Below, piece by piece: positions 19,639-28,330 of a stretch of 64,000 nucleotides of DNA (the first letter of the stretch is position 1; every line of letters begins with the position of its first letter). The DNA comes from KBS50 sp042666615 (GTDB taxonomy: Bacteria > Actinomycetota > Actinomycetes > Mycobacteriales > Micromonosporaceae). A program made the position numbers and the translations under genes. The notes below the pieces were generated by a model, which searched no databases, had not been told where the DNA came from, and saw only the letters and a list, made by a program, of their open reading frames with translations. The DNA lies in contig NZ_JBHTDD010000001.1 in NCBI RefSeq assembly GCF_042666615.1, forward strand, positions 620,001-684,000, in the 5' to 3' direction.

Positions 19639-20298
19639 ATGACCGAACCACCTCGCCCTCCCGGAGCAGGTGATCCGGATCCGGCCTCGTCGGACCCAAC
19701 CGCTCCGCTGCCGCCCGCGACACCGCCGCCCCCATCGGGAGACGTAACCCCCGGCTCGCCGCCGGGCCCGTATCCGCCCGCCGGCCCCCCGCCAGGCAGT
19801 CCGCAACCGGGCGGCCCGGCCTCGGCCGGACCGAGCGGCTTCCCTCCGCCGACCAGCGCTGGCGGACCTGACTACCCACCGGGAAGCGGCGGGCCGGGCT
19901 ACCCACCGGGCGGTTACGGCGCCGGGCCGGCTCCGGCCGGATACGGCAGCAACGACGACCGGACCTGGGCACTGCTCGCGCACGGCCTGGGCGCGGCCGG
20001 CGTCATCGTCGGCGGCGGGCTGCTGGGCTGGGTGGCACCGCTGATCGCCATGGTGGCGCGGGGCCAACAGTCGCCCACCGTGCGGGCGCATGCCGTGTCG
20101 GCTCTCAACTTCCAGATCACCTGGGCCGTCGTCTACGTCATCACCTGGATCGCGACGTTCGTCACGTGCGGGGTGCTGTTCTTCCTGCCGATGATCGTCT
20201 GGGTGGTTCCGGTCATCTTCGGCATCATCGGGGCGGTCAAGGCCAACGAGGGCGTGGTCTACCGCTACCCGATGTCCTACCCGTTCGTGAAGCGCTGA
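19639..20298 (+). CDS. DUF4870 domain membrane protein with proline-rich N-terminus
   Basis: A 219-residue protein: about 115 residues of Pro/Gly/Ser-rich disordered sequence, then a DUF4870 domain (SNDDRTWALLAHGLGA..., with three to four membrane segments ending near VKANEGVVYRYP). The family is of unknown function and often lies near stress genes. The ATG at 19639 is preferred over the open frame from 19540 because the upstream part overlaps the CIRCE region and reads as noise. A TAnnnT box sits 6 nt upstream, suggesting a leaderless mRNA. Confidence 0.85.
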   Translation: MTEPPRPPGAGDPDPASSDPTAPLPPATPPPPSGDVTPGSPPGPYPPAGPPPGSPQPGGPASAGPSGFPPPTSAGGPDYPPGSGGPGYPPGGYGAGPAPAGYGSNDDRTWALLAHGLGAAGVIVGGGLLGWVAPLIAMVARGQQSPTVRAHAVSALNFQITWAVVYVITWIATFVTCGVLFFLPMIVWVVPVIFGIIGAVKANEGVVYRYPMSYPFVKR

Positions 20299-20305
20299 CC
20301 GACGC

Positions 20306-20336
20306 TCCGCCGGGTGCCGTCGCGGCACCCGGCGGA
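20306..20336. terminator. Stem-loop between convergent DUF4870 gene and hemW
   Basis: Perfect 13-bp stem TCCGCCGGGTGCC (20306-20318) / GGCACCCGGCGGA (20324-20336) with a 5-nt loop, 7 bp after the DUF4870 gene stop. No T-run. Confidence 0.8.
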
Positions 20337-20449
20337 CCGCCCGCGATCCACCCGAGGTGCGGGATACCGCGGAGTTGCGTCGTCCCCCACCACCCGACAT
20401 GCCGCACATCGAGTCGATCGGACGACAGCGACGGTCCGGCGTCGGCGGC

Positions 20450-21673
20450 TCAGGGCAGCAGGTCGCGGACGACCGCGTCGGCGAGCAGCCGGCCGCGCAG
20501 CGTGAGCACCGCCCGGCCCGCCGGGTACGCCGCCGGGTCCAGCAGCCCGTCCGCCAGCGCCCGGTCGGCCGCCGCCCGTCCGGCCTCGTCCAGCACGCTC
20601 AACGGCAGCCCGTCGGCCAGCCGCAGTCGCAGCATCACATCCTCGGTCCGCCGGTCCGCCTCGGTGAGTAGCTCCCGACCGTGTCCCGGTGACCGACCCT
20701 CGGCCAGCCGACGCGCGTACCCGGTCGGGTGCTTGACGTTCCACCAGCGCACGCCGCCGACGTGGCTGTGTGCCCCCGGGCCGAGGCCCCACCAGTCGCC
20801 GCCGGTCCAGTAGAGCAGGTTGTGCCGGCACCGGGCGGCCGGCGACGTGGCCCAGTTCGACACCTCGTACCAGGAGAAGCCGGCGGCGCCCAGCGCGGCC
20901 TCCGCCGCCAGGTAACGGTCCGCGGCCTCGTCGTCCGACGGGTACGGCAACTCGCCGCGACGCATCCTCGCCGCCAGCCGGGTGCCGTCCTCCACGATCA
21001 GGGCGTACGCGCTGACGTGGTCCACCCCGGCGGCCGTGACCTCGGCCAGCGAGGCCGCGAAGTCCTCCGGCCGCTCCCCCGGCGTACCGTAGATCAGGTC
21101 CAGGTTGACGTGCTCGAACCCGGCGTCCCGGGCCTCGGCGGCGGCGGCCGCCGCCCGACCCGGGCGGTGCCGCCGGTCCAGCACCGCCAGCACCCCCGGC
21201 GCGGCCGACTGCATGCCGAGCGAGATCCGGGTGTAACCGGCGGCTCGCAACGCCGCCAGGGACTCCGGCGTCACCGACTCCGGGTTCGCCTCGGTGGTCA
21301 CCTCCACGTCGTCGGCCAGCCCCCAGGTGCGGTCGATGCCGGCCAGGATCCGGCCCAGGTCGGCGGCCGGCAGCAGGGTCGGCGTGCCACCGCCGACGAA
21401 GACGGTGTCCACCCGGGCCGGCGGCGTCCCGTCCAGCACCCGGGCCGCCAGGTCCAGCTCGGCGAGGACCGCGTCGGCGTACGTCTCCCGGCTCGCCCCG
21501 CCGCCGAGTTCGCTCGCGGTGTACGTGTTGAAGTCGCAGTAGCCGCACCGGCTCGCGCAGAACGGCACATGCACGTACACGCCGAACCCGCGGGTGCCGA
21601 CGGCGGCCCGCGCGGCGGGCGGCAGCGATCCGTCGGCGGGCACGGCTTCGCCGTCTGGGAGGACGCCAGGCAT
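20450..21673 (-). CDS. hemW: Radical SAM family heme chaperone HemW
   Basis: A 407-residue radical SAM protein of the HemN/HemW group. The cluster motif CASRCGYC (CxxxCxxC; about residues 38-45) and the SAM-binding GGGTPT are present. The HNLLYW motif (about residue 282) marks the HemW branch, which delivers heme, rather than coproporphyrinogen dehydrogenase HemN. The start (ATG 21673) is only 17 bp from the divergent enoyl-CoA hydratase ATG. With no room for a ribosome-binding site of its own beyond ACAATAGTCGG, it is probably translated from a leaderless mRNA. Confidence 0.92.
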   Translation of the reverse strand: MPGVLPDGEAVPADGSLPPAARAAVGTRGFGVYVHVPFCASRCGYCDFNTYTASELGGGASRETYADAVLAELDLAARVLDGTPPARVDTVFVGGGTPTLLPAADLGRILAGIDRTWGLADDVEVTTEANPESVTPESLAALRAAGYTRISLGMQSAAPGVLAVLDRRHRPGRAAAAAAEARDAGFEHVNLDLIYGTPGERPEDFAASLAEVTAAGVDHVSAYALIVEDGTRLAARMRRGELPYPSDDEAADRYLAAEAALGAAGFSWYEVSNWATSPAARCRHNLLYWTGGDWWGLGPGAHSHVGGVRWWNVKHPTGYARRLAEGRSPGHGRELLTEADRRTEDVMLRLRLADGLPLSVLDEAGRAAADRALADGLLDPAAYPAGRAVLTLRGRLLADAVVRDLLP

Positions 21674-21678
21674 CCGAC

Positions 21679-21685
21679 TATTGTG
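21679..21685. promoter_or_regulatory. Shared bidirectional -10 element, two leaderless starts
   Basis: TATTGT on the + strand ends 6 nt before the ATG at 21691. The same bases read CACAAT on the - strand and end 6 nt before the hemW ATG at 21673. One 7-bp element could therefore fire both genes with start codons at or next to the 5' ends. Confidence 0.55.
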
Positions 21686-21690
21686 CGCCC

Positions 21691-22479
21691 ATGACTGCCG
21701 CCACCGACCCGCTCGTCCGGGTGTCCACCTCGGCCGGGGTGACCACCCTCACGCTGGACAGCCCGGCCAACCGCAACGCGTTGTCCACCCAGCTGATGAC
21801 CGAACTGCTGGCCGGCCTGACGGCCGCCGTCGCGGACGACGCGGTGCGGGCCGTGGTGCTGTCCCACACCGGCCCGGTCTTCTGCTCCGGTGCCGACCTC
21901 AAGGAGACCGCCGCCGCTTACGCCAGCGGCACGGTCCCCGCCGGCATGCTCGGCGACGTACTGGCCGCCGTGTGGGAGTGCCCGAAGCCGGTGGTGGCCC
22001 GGGTCGGCGGTCCGGCGCGGGCCGGTGGCCTGGGGTTGATCGCGGCCGCCGACATCGCGGTCTGCGCCCGGGAGGCCACCTTCGCCTTCACCGAGGTGCG
22101 GATCGGTGTCATCCCGGCGGTCATCTCCGCCACCGTGCTCCGGCGGTTGGCTCCCCGGGCCGCCGCCGACCTGTACCTGACCGGCGAGACCTTCGACGGT
22201 GACCGGGCCGAACGGGTGGGGCTCGTCACCGCGGCCGTGCCGGCCGCCGACCTGGACGCGGCGGTCGACCGGTACTGCGCGGCCCTGGTCCGCGGCGCCC
22301 CCGGCGCCCTCGCCGGCGCCAAGGAGCTGCTGCGCCGGCCGGCCGGCACCGGGCTGCGGGCCGAGTTGGCCGAGTTGTCGACGCTCTCCACCGGGTACTT
22401 CCTCTCCGCGGAGGGCCGGGAGGGGGTGCTGGCGTTCCGGGAGAAGCGGCCGGCGAGCTGGGTGCCGGCCGCGGACTGA
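21691..22479 (+). CDS. Enoyl-CoA hydratase/isomerase family protein
   Basis: A 262-residue crotonase-fold protein. The oxyanion-hole strands (NRNALS and FCSGADLKE) and the core helix are clear. The catalytic-loop pattern TEVRIGVIPAVIS resembles methylglutaconyl-CoA hydratases of leucine breakdown more than short-chain enoyl-CoA hydratases, but specificity cannot be settled. Start at ATG 21691, 17 bp from divergent hemW and without a ribosome-binding site; a TATTGT box 6 nt upstream points to leaderless expression. Confidence 0.88.
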   Translation: MTAATDPLVRVSTSAGVTTLTLDSPANRNALSTQLMTELLAGLTAAVADDAVRAVVLSHTGPVFCSGADLKETAAAYASGTVPAGMLGDVLAAVWECPKPVVARVGGPARAGGLGLIAAADIAVCAREATFAFTEVRIGVIPAVISATVLRRLAPRAAADLYLTGETFDGDRAERVGLVTAAVPAADLDAAVDRYCAALVRGAPGALAGAKELLRRPAGTGLRAELAELSTLSTGYFLSAEGREGVLAFREKRPASWVPAAD

Positions 22480-22551
22480 CCGTTCGTGCAATCGGCCTGG
22501 CCGTCCGCTTCGGCGTAGGCTGGGCGGACTGTTGTCGGGCAGGGGGTATGG

Positions 22552-23406
22552 GTGCGGGCTCGGACGATGGTGGCGGCGTCGGCCGCTCTCCTGGTGCTGA
22601 TCACGGTTGCGGCCGTGGTGATGGCGGACCGGTTCGGCGGGCAGCTGTCGTTGCCGCGGGCGCTCGGCTGCGTGGTCCGGGCCGACGGCGAGGTGACCCT
22701 GGATCCCGAACAGATGGCGAACGCGGCCACCATCTCCGCCGTGGGAATCCGGCGCGGCATGCCGGCGCAGGCCGTCGTGGTGGCGCTCGCCACCGCCTAC
22801 CAGGAGTCGGGGCTGCGGAATCTGGCCGGGGGCGACCGTGACTCGGTGGGGCTGTTCCAGCAACGACCGAGCCAGGGCTGGGGCACTCCCGAGCAGATCC
22901 GCGATCCCCGGTACGCCGCGAACCGGTTCTACGCCGCGCTGGTGAAGGTGCGGGGCTGGGAACGCATGCGGGTGACCGACGCCGCGCAGCGGGTCCAGCG
23001 GTCGGCCTTCCCCGAGGCGTACCAGAAGTGGGCGGACGAGGCGGGCGTGCTCAGCCGGGCCCTGGTGGGCGAGGCCACCGGCGCGGTGTCCTGCACCGTG
23101 CCCCGGGATCCGGTGCTGCGCGGCGCCGCCGCGGCGACCGAGCTGAGCAGCCGGCTGAGCCGGGACTGGGGCTCGGTCCGGACGGCTGAGCTGGCCGAGC
23201 TGCTCGGCCTCAGCCTGGTGGCGACCGACCAGCAGGCCGGTTGGCAGTACGCGCACTGGCTGGTCGCGCACGCCGACAGCAACGGGGTGAAGCGGGTCCG
23301 GTTCGCCGGTCTGCAGTGGACGGCGAAGGCCGGCACCTGGTCGGAGGTAGCGGACGAGACGCTTGCCGCCGACCGCGTCATCGCCGAGGTCTTCGGCGAC
23401 GCCTGA
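22552..23406 (+). CDS. Exported transglycosylase-like protein
   Basis: A 284-residue protein with one N-terminal membrane segment (residues about 8-25), so membrane-anchored or secreted. The YQESGLRNLAGGDRDSVGLFQQRPSQGWG stretch (about 83-111) has the catalytic Glu and the Gly-Leu-Phe-Gln-Gln motif of lysozyme-like lytic transglycosylases, suggesting peptidoglycan cleavage. Similar actinobacterial proteins are often mislabelled 'heavy metal transporter'. The C-terminal domain (about 195-280) recalls a peptidase or cell-wall-binding module but is not identified. The GTG at 22552 follows AGGGGGTATGG. Confidence 0.75.
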   Translation: MRARTMVAASAALLVLITVAAVVMADRFGGQLSLPRALGCVVRADGEVTLDPEQMANAATISAVGIRRGMPAQAVVVALATAYQESGLRNLAGGDRDSVGLFQQRPSQGWGTPEQIRDPRYAANRFYAALVKVRGWERMRVTDAAQRVQRSAFPEAYQKWADEAGVLSRALVGEATGAVSCTVPRDPVLRGAAAATELSSRLSRDWGSVRTAELAELLGLSLVATDQQAGWQYAHWLVAHADSNGVKRVRFAGLQWTAKAGTWSEVADETLAADRVIAEVFGDA

Positions 23407-23532
23407 CCGCCACCGGTCGCGGTCGGGGAGCCGATAAACTTCCATCGGTCGATGGTTGGGTGCCGGCCGAGTGTTCGCCCGCCCGTCCGTCGGAGTCGGA
23501 GGTCGTGTCCTCACTGGAGACAGGAGTACGGG

Positions 23533-24969
23533 GTGTACCGCTTTCCAGCACGGATCTTCAACGACATCGCCACCCAGCGGCCGCCCGAGGACAGCACGGT
23601 CCTGCTGGGCCGCGCCGCTGTACTCGGCGGCAGCATCGCCGGCCTGCTGGCCGCCCGGGTCCTCGCCGAGTACGCCGAGCGGGTGGTGATCGTGGAGCGC
23701 GACGACGTCACCGAGGTCACCGACGCCCGACCGGGTGTGCCCCAGGGAAACCAGGTCCACCTACTGCTGCCGGCGGGGCACCTCCAGATCGAGCGATGGT
23801 TTCCGGGACTCACCGAGCAGGCCCTGGAGTTGGGGGCGTGCCTGGCCACTCCCGACGCCCGACACACCTACCTGGACGGTCGACGCAAGGTGCGCGGCGT
23901 CGACCTGGACATGCTCTCGGCGAGCCGGCCGTTCATCGAAGATCTGCTCCGCCGACGGCTGCGCGACCTGCCCAACGTCTCCTCAGTCCGGGGGCGGGCC
24001 ACCGACCTGCGCTTCGACGGCACGGCGGTCACCGGCGTTCGGTACGAGACGCCGGACGGGCCGGCCCCGGGCGGTGCGGGTGGCCCGGCAACCGACACGC
24101 TCGACGCCGATCTCGTGGTGGACGCCATGGGACGGGCCAGCCGGCTCAACGACTGGCTGGAGCGGCACGGTTGGGACCGGGCGCCGCTCACCCGGTTGGT
24201 CGTCAACATCAACTACTCGACCGCGGTGTTCCGGCGCACCGAGGCCAAGCCCGATCCGGTCTCCGTACTCGTCGGCAGCAGCCCCGCACGCGGATCGGAG
24301 ATCTCCGGCGCCGGCCTGACGGCGGTGGAGGACGATCGATGGATGATCATGCTGGCCGGGTACGGCGACTGCCGTCCGGGTCACGACGCCGAGGACATGG
24401 TGCGCCGGTGCCGCACCGAGTTCCCTCCCGAGTTCGGCCGGGTGGTCGAGGGCGAGATGCTCTTCCCGGTCCGCAGCTTCCACCACGCCGACAGCCGGCG
24501 CCGCGACTTCCACAGGTGCCGCCGGCTGCCGGCCGGGCTGGTCAGCGTGGGTGACGCGGTGGCCTCGTTCAACCCGATCTACGGCCAGGGCATGTCCTCG
24601 GCCGCGCTGCACGCCTCGTGCCTGTCCATGTACCTGCGACGCCGGCCCGACCTGCGGACGCCGGCCCGGGACTTCTTCGCCCTGCAGAAGGTGGTGGTGG
24701 ACGCGGCCTGGGGGATGACCGCCGCCGCGGACCTGGCCCGGCCGTCGGTGCCGGGTCCCCGCCCCCGCGGCCACCGGTTGACCTCCTGGGTGGCGGATCA
24801 GATCGTCGAGGCCACCGTCAGCGACGAAACACTCAACCGCCGGCTCGACGAGGTCACCTTCATGCTCCGGCACCCGAACGCCCTGGCCACCCCCGGCACG
24901 CTGATCAGGGCGCTGAACGTCAACCGACGGAACCGGCGCCGGTCCGCGGTGTCGTCCCGGGAGCCGTGA
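23533..24969 (+). CDS. FAD-dependent monooxygenase/oxidoreductase
   Basis: A 478-residue flavoprotein of the squalene-epoxidase/geranylgeranyl-reductase-like group. The dinucleotide fold is at AAVLGGSIAGLLAARVLAEYAE (about residues 28-49), the second FAD contact at DLVVDAMGRAS, and the GDAVASFNPIYGQGMS motif (about 342-357) completes FAD binding. The GTG at 23533 has a strong AGGAG 6 nt upstream; the frame stays open to 23452, but that stretch is not family-like. No biosynthetic cluster surrounds it, so the substrate is unknown; such enzymes often act on polyketides or isoprenoids. Confidence 0.82.
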   Translation: MYRFPARIFNDIATQRPPEDSTVLLGRAAVLGGSIAGLLAARVLAEYAERVVIVERDDVTEVTDARPGVPQGNQVHLLLPAGHLQIERWFPGLTEQALELGACLATPDARHTYLDGRRKVRGVDLDMLSASRPFIEDLLRRRLRDLPNVSSVRGRATDLRFDGTAVTGVRYETPDGPAPGGAGGPATDTLDADLVVDAMGRASRLNDWLERHGWDRAPLTRLVVNINYSTAVFRRTEAKPDPVSVLVGSSPARGSEISGAGLTAVEDDRWMIMLAGYGDCRPGHDAEDMVRRCRTEFPPEFGRVVEGEMLFPVRSFHHADSRRRDFHRCRRLPAGLVSVGDAVASFNPIYGQGMSSAALHASCLSMYLRRRPDLRTPARDFFALQKVVVDAAWGMTAAADLARPSVPGPRPRGHRLTSWVADQIVEATVSDETLNRRLDEVTFMLRHPNALATPGTLIRALNVNRRNRRRSAVSSREP

Positions 24970-25037
24970 CGAGCCACTGTCATGAGCGCCCTGTCGGGAG
25001 AGCCCTCCGACGCGAAAGCGACAGGAAGGGACCCTGC

Positions 25038-25892
25038 TCAACCCTTCACGGCACCCGAGGTCAGACCGGCGACCATCCGCCGCTGCACCAGCACGAAAAA
25101 GATCATCACGGGCAGCGTGAGCACCGTGGAGGCGGCCATCACCATCCCCCAGGCGGTGTCGTCCCGGCCGAAGAAGAACGTCAACCCGACCGGCGCGGTG
25201 TACCGGTCCTCGGAGCTGATGAACGTCAACGCGAAGATGAGTTCGTTCCAGGCCGTGATGAACGAGAAGATGCTTGTCGCCACGAGTCCCGGCGCGACAA
25301 GCGGAAACAGGATCCGCCAGAAGATCTGCGCACGGTTCGCGCCGTCGATCGCCGCCGCCTCCTCCAGGTCCTTCGGCACCGCCGCGACGAAACCACGCAG
25401 CATCCAGATCGCGAACGGCAGCGAGAAGCCCAGGTAGACCAGGATGAGGCTGGGCAGGGTGTTATACATACCCAGCCTCCGGATGATCAGGAAGAGCGGG
25501 ATGACAAGCGCCTCCAACGGGATCATCTGCACGATCAGCAGCAGCACCAGCACCGACGTGCGCAGCCGGAACCGGAACCGGGCCACCGCGGTCGCCCCGA
25601 GCAGCGCCACCACGCCGCTGAGCAGCACCGTGGCCGCCGCCACCAGGGCGCTGTTGAGCAGGAAGTCGCCGAAGCTGGCACCCGGGATGATCTGCCCACC
25701 GAAGATGTCCCGATAGTGCTCCAACGTGGGTTGGTGCGGCAGCGGCTGGGGCGTGCTGGAGAAGATCTCCCGGTTCGGCTTGAGCGACGTCGAGATCATC
25801 CAGAACACCGGGAACGCCGCGAAGGCGGCCACCGCGAGCCCGGCGACGTTTGCCGCCCACCGCCCCGCGCGGGGACGCCGCCGGTCGGTCAT
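25038..25892 (-). CDS. Carbohydrate ABC transporter permease (MalG type)
   Basis: A 284-residue permease with six membrane segments. The cytoplasmic coupling motif EEAAAIDGANRAQIFWRILFPLVAPG (EAA-x3-G type; about residues 180-205) docks onto the transport ATPase. The ATG at 25892 follows GGAGGAG and overlaps the partner permease stop (ATGA). It is the last gene of a three-gene sugar importer. No ATPase is encoded, which is common for actinobacterial sugar systems that share MsiK. Confidence 0.93.
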   Translation of the reverse strand: MTDRRRPRAGRWAANVAGLAVAAFAAFPVFWMISTSLKPNREIFSSTPQPLPHQPTLEHYRDIFGGQIIPGASFGDFLLNSALVAAATVLLSGVVALLGATAVARFRFRLRTSVLVLLLIVQMIPLEALVIPLFLIIRRLGMYNTLPSLILVYLGFSLPFAIWMLRGFVAAVPKDLEEAAAIDGANRAQIFWRILFPLVAPGLVATSIFSFITAWNELIFALTFISSEDRYTAPVGLTFFFGRDDTAWGMVMAASTVLTLPVMIFFVLVQRRMVAGLTSGAVKG

Positions 25893-26878
25893 GTCTCCTC
25901 CTGGCGCAGGATCAGTCGTACGTAGACGCCGGTGACCGCGAGCAGGATGAGCGTGAGAACCACCGCGATCGCGGCGCCGAGCCCGTACTTCGGCGGCGGC
26001 GAGAACGCCTCCGCGTACGAGTAGATGGCGAGCATGAAGGTCGACCGGTCCTGGGTGCCGCCGGCCAGCACGAACTGCTGGGTGAAGACCTTGAAGTCCC
26101 AGATCGTCGAGAGCACCACAAGCACTCCGAAGAGCGGTCGCAGCAGCGGGAAGGTGACCGACCAGAAGACCCGCCACGGCCCGGCGCCGTCGACCCGGGC
26201 CGCCTCGTGCAGCTCCCCCGGAACGCTCTTCAACCCGGCCAGCACGCTCACCGCGACGAACGGGAACGAGTGCCAGACCACCACGAGGGTGAGCACGGTG
26301 AAGAAGGTAAGCGGCGAGTTGAACCAGCCGTACCCGGTCCACTCGGCGCGACCGAACAGCGCGCTGGACAGACCGTCCGGAAGCTCGTTGAGAAACCAGG
26401 TGACCAGCCCGCTGGTGTCGTCGAAGATCCACTTCCAGACGATGGCGCCGGTCAGCGCCGGCGTCGCCCAGGCGAGCATCACCGCCGCACCGACGAACCC
26501 GGCCATCCGCTTGCCCAGCCGGTTGAGCAGCAGTCCGACCAGGGTGCCGAGCACCATCGTGAGCGCCACGTTGGCCGCGGCGAACAGCACCGTGTTGCGC
26601 AGCACCGTGCGGAAGAACGGGTCACTCAGGATCTGGGTGTAGTTCTCCAGGCCGACGAAGGACCACGGCCGGTCCCCCCGCAATTCGCGGATCCCCATCT
26701 CGTGCAGGGACATCACCGCCACCTGGCCGAGCGGCCAGAGCAGCAGCACGCCGATCACGAGCAGGGTGGGCGCCAGGAGCAGGTACGGGACGCCCGTACC
26801 GGGCCGCCGGGGACGGCGGGCGGGGAGGTCCCGCCCGCGCGTCCTCCGGGTCCCGGGTTCGCGGGTCAGGGTGCTCAC
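25889..26878 (-). CDS. Carbohydrate ABC transporter permease (MalF type)
   Basis: A 329-residue permease, partner of the MalG-type protein. It has an Arg-rich N-terminal tail of about 30 residues, then six membrane segments and the coupling motif HEAARVDGAGPWRVFWSVTFPLLRP (about residue 225). The GTG at 26878 overlaps the binding-protein stop by GTGA; the long open frame to 28201 is a shadow of the binding-protein gene. It forms the membrane pore with the downstream permease. Confidence 0.93.
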   Translation of the reverse strand: MSTLTREPGTRRTRGRDLPARRPRRPGTGVPYLLLAPTLLVIGVLLLWPLGQVAVMSLHEMGIRELRGDRPWSFVGLENYTQILSDPFFRTVLRNTVLFAAANVALTMVLGTLVGLLLNRLGKRMAGFVGAAVMLAWATPALTGAIVWKWIFDDTSGLVTWFLNELPDGLSSALFGRAEWTGYGWFNSPLTFFTVLTLVVVWHSFPFVAVSVLAGLKSVPGELHEAARVDGAGPWRVFWSVTFPLLRPLFGVLVVLSTIWDFKVFTQQFVLAGGTQDRSTFMLAIYSYAEAFSPPPKYGLGAAIAVVLTLILLAVTGVYVRLILRQEET

Positions 26879-28161
26879 TTGGCGTTGAGGATCTGTTCCA
26901 TCTCGGTGGCGGCCTGGCTGACCGCCTGGTCGAGCGGGGTACCCTTCATGATCGAGCTGTTCATCGTCTGGGTGACCGTCTTGCTGCGGCTCACCTCGAC
27001 CCACTTCGGGGTGATCGGGGTCAGCTTGGTGTCCTGGAGCACGGTGGCGAAGGTCCCCATGACCGGGTCGTTCGCGTACTCGTCGGGCGAGGTCAGGTCC
27101 TTGTAGACGGGGAAGAACTTGAGGCTCTTGGCCCACTCCTGCGAGTTCTGCTTGTTCAGCAGGATGGTCACGTAGTCCCAGGCCAGGTCCTGCTTCTTGC
27201 TGTCCTGCCAGATGCCGATGTCCGACCCGCCGGCGAAGGCCGGGGCGGGCTTGCCGTCCGGGCCCGGGATCGGGAACGTACCCCACACCTTCGCGAGGTC
27301 CGGATTGTCCTTCAGCATCGCGGTCTGCGGCCAACTGCCGGCCACGGCCATCGCCGCCTGACCGGTGGCGAACTGCTTCTGCGCGTCCAGCTCGTTCCAC
27401 CCGGCGGCGGCGGGCGGCGCCACCTTGTGCGTGGTGACGAGGTCGGTCCAGAATTTGACCGCCTGCTTCGCCTCCGGAGTGTCGTAACCGGACTTCCAGC
27501 TGTCCCCGTCCTTGGTGGCGATCTCCGCGCCGGTCGACCAGAGGAAGGAGTAGAACGGCAGCTCCGAGTTGCCGGGCAGGGCGAAGCCGTACTTGCCCGG
27601 GTTCTGCTGCTGCACCGTCTTGGCCACGGTCACCAGTTCGTCCCAGGTCTTCGGCGGCTGAAGCCCGGCCTTGGCGAACCAGTCGGTGCGGTAGTAGACC
27701 GCCCGCACCCCGGCGTACCACGGCACCCCGTACTGCTTTCCGTCGAGCTGGGCGTTGGACAGCAGATCGGGCAGGATGTCCTTGCCCTCGGCCCAGCCGT
27801 CCATCCGGTCGCTCACGTCGGCCAGCGCCTCCTGTGCGGCCCAGCCCTGCGTCTCGGTGTTGCCCAGCTCGGTCACGTCCGGCCCGTCGCCGCCGGCCAG
27901 CGCGGTCTGGAACTTCTTCGGCGCCTCCAGCCAGGGGACGTACTGGACCACGACGTCGGTGTCCGGGTGCTTCTCCTTGAATGTCGCCTCGACGCCGTCC
28001 AGGAACGCGGTCTGCGCCTCGCTGCCGGCGCCCATCATCCAGACCGTCAGTTTGCTGGTGTCGACCGCCTCGTCCGCACCACCACCGCACCCGGTGAGCA
28101 GCATCGCGGTCGCGGCCGCGGCGGCGGTGACCGGCCGGAACCCTCTCCACCTCTTCACCAC
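26875..28161 (-). CDS. Extracellular sugar-binding lipoprotein
   Basis: A 428-residue solute-binding protein of the family 1 sugar type. The signal peptide ends in lipobox LLTGC (Cys-25), so it is tethered outside the membrane. The N-lobe (LTVWMMGAGSEAQTAFLDGVEATFKEKHPDTDVVVQYVPW) and the GDGPDVTELGN stretch are characteristic. First gene of the operon with the two permeases; a palindrome 63 bp upstream is a likely repressor site. The sugar is not predictable from sequence alone. Confidence 0.93.
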   Translation of the reverse strand: MVKRWRGFRPVTAAAAATAMLLTGCGGGADEAVDTSKLTVWMMGAGSEAQTAFLDGVEATFKEKHPDTDVVVQYVPWLEAPKKFQTALAGGDGPDVTELGNTETQGWAAQEALADVSDRMDGWAEGKDILPDLLSNAQLDGKQYGVPWYAGVRAVYYRTDWFAKAGLQPPKTWDELVTVAKTVQQQNPGKYGFALPGNSELPFYSFLWSTGAEIATKDGDSWKSGYDTPEAKQAVKFWTDLVTTHKVAPPAAAGWNELDAQKQFATGQAAMAVAGSWPQTAMLKDNPDLAKVWGTFPIPGPDGKPAPAFAGGSDIGIWQDSKKQDLAWDYVTILLNKQNSQEWAKSLKFFPVYKDLTSPDEYANDPVMGTFATVLQDTKLTPITPKWVEVSRSKTVTQTMNSSIMKGTPLDQAVSQAATEMEQILNAK

Positions 28162-28223
28162 AACGTCTCCCTCGCACTGGTCCCACGCACTGGTGGCACA
28201 AATCTTCTCTGCGGCACCCTAGT

Positions 28224-28236
28224 AGGAAAATTTCCT
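28224..28236. promoter_or_regulatory. Palindromic operator upstream of sugar ABC operon
   Basis: AGGAAA-A-TTTCCT is a perfect inverted repeat about one central base in an AT-rich patch, 63 bp upstream of the binding-protein start. Sites of this form are typical for sugar-responsive repressors; no regulator gene lies nearby. Confidence 0.6.
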
Positions 28237-28276
28237 TTACGACAGGGGTGCGCGGTGGCCGCGGCGGAGACAGCGT

Positions 28277-28310
28277 AAGGGGCGCCCAGCCTCTCGGCTG
28301 GGCGCCCCTT
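28277..28310 (-). terminator. Stem-loop after GlsB-like gene
   Basis: Perfect 14-bp stem AAGGGGCGCCCAGC (28277-28290) / GCTGGGCGCCCCTT (28297-28310) with a 6-nt loop, between the leftward GlsB-like gene and the sugar ABC promoter. It separates the two transcription units. Confidence 0.88.
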
Positions 28311-28330
28311 GGGGTACGCGGGTGCGCAGG

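Noticed and set aside
24990..25025. Short inverted repeat CCTGTCG/CGACAGG as a terminator between the monooxygenase and sugar permease genes
   Set aside because: Only 7 bp with a 22-nt loop; too weak to list as a feature.
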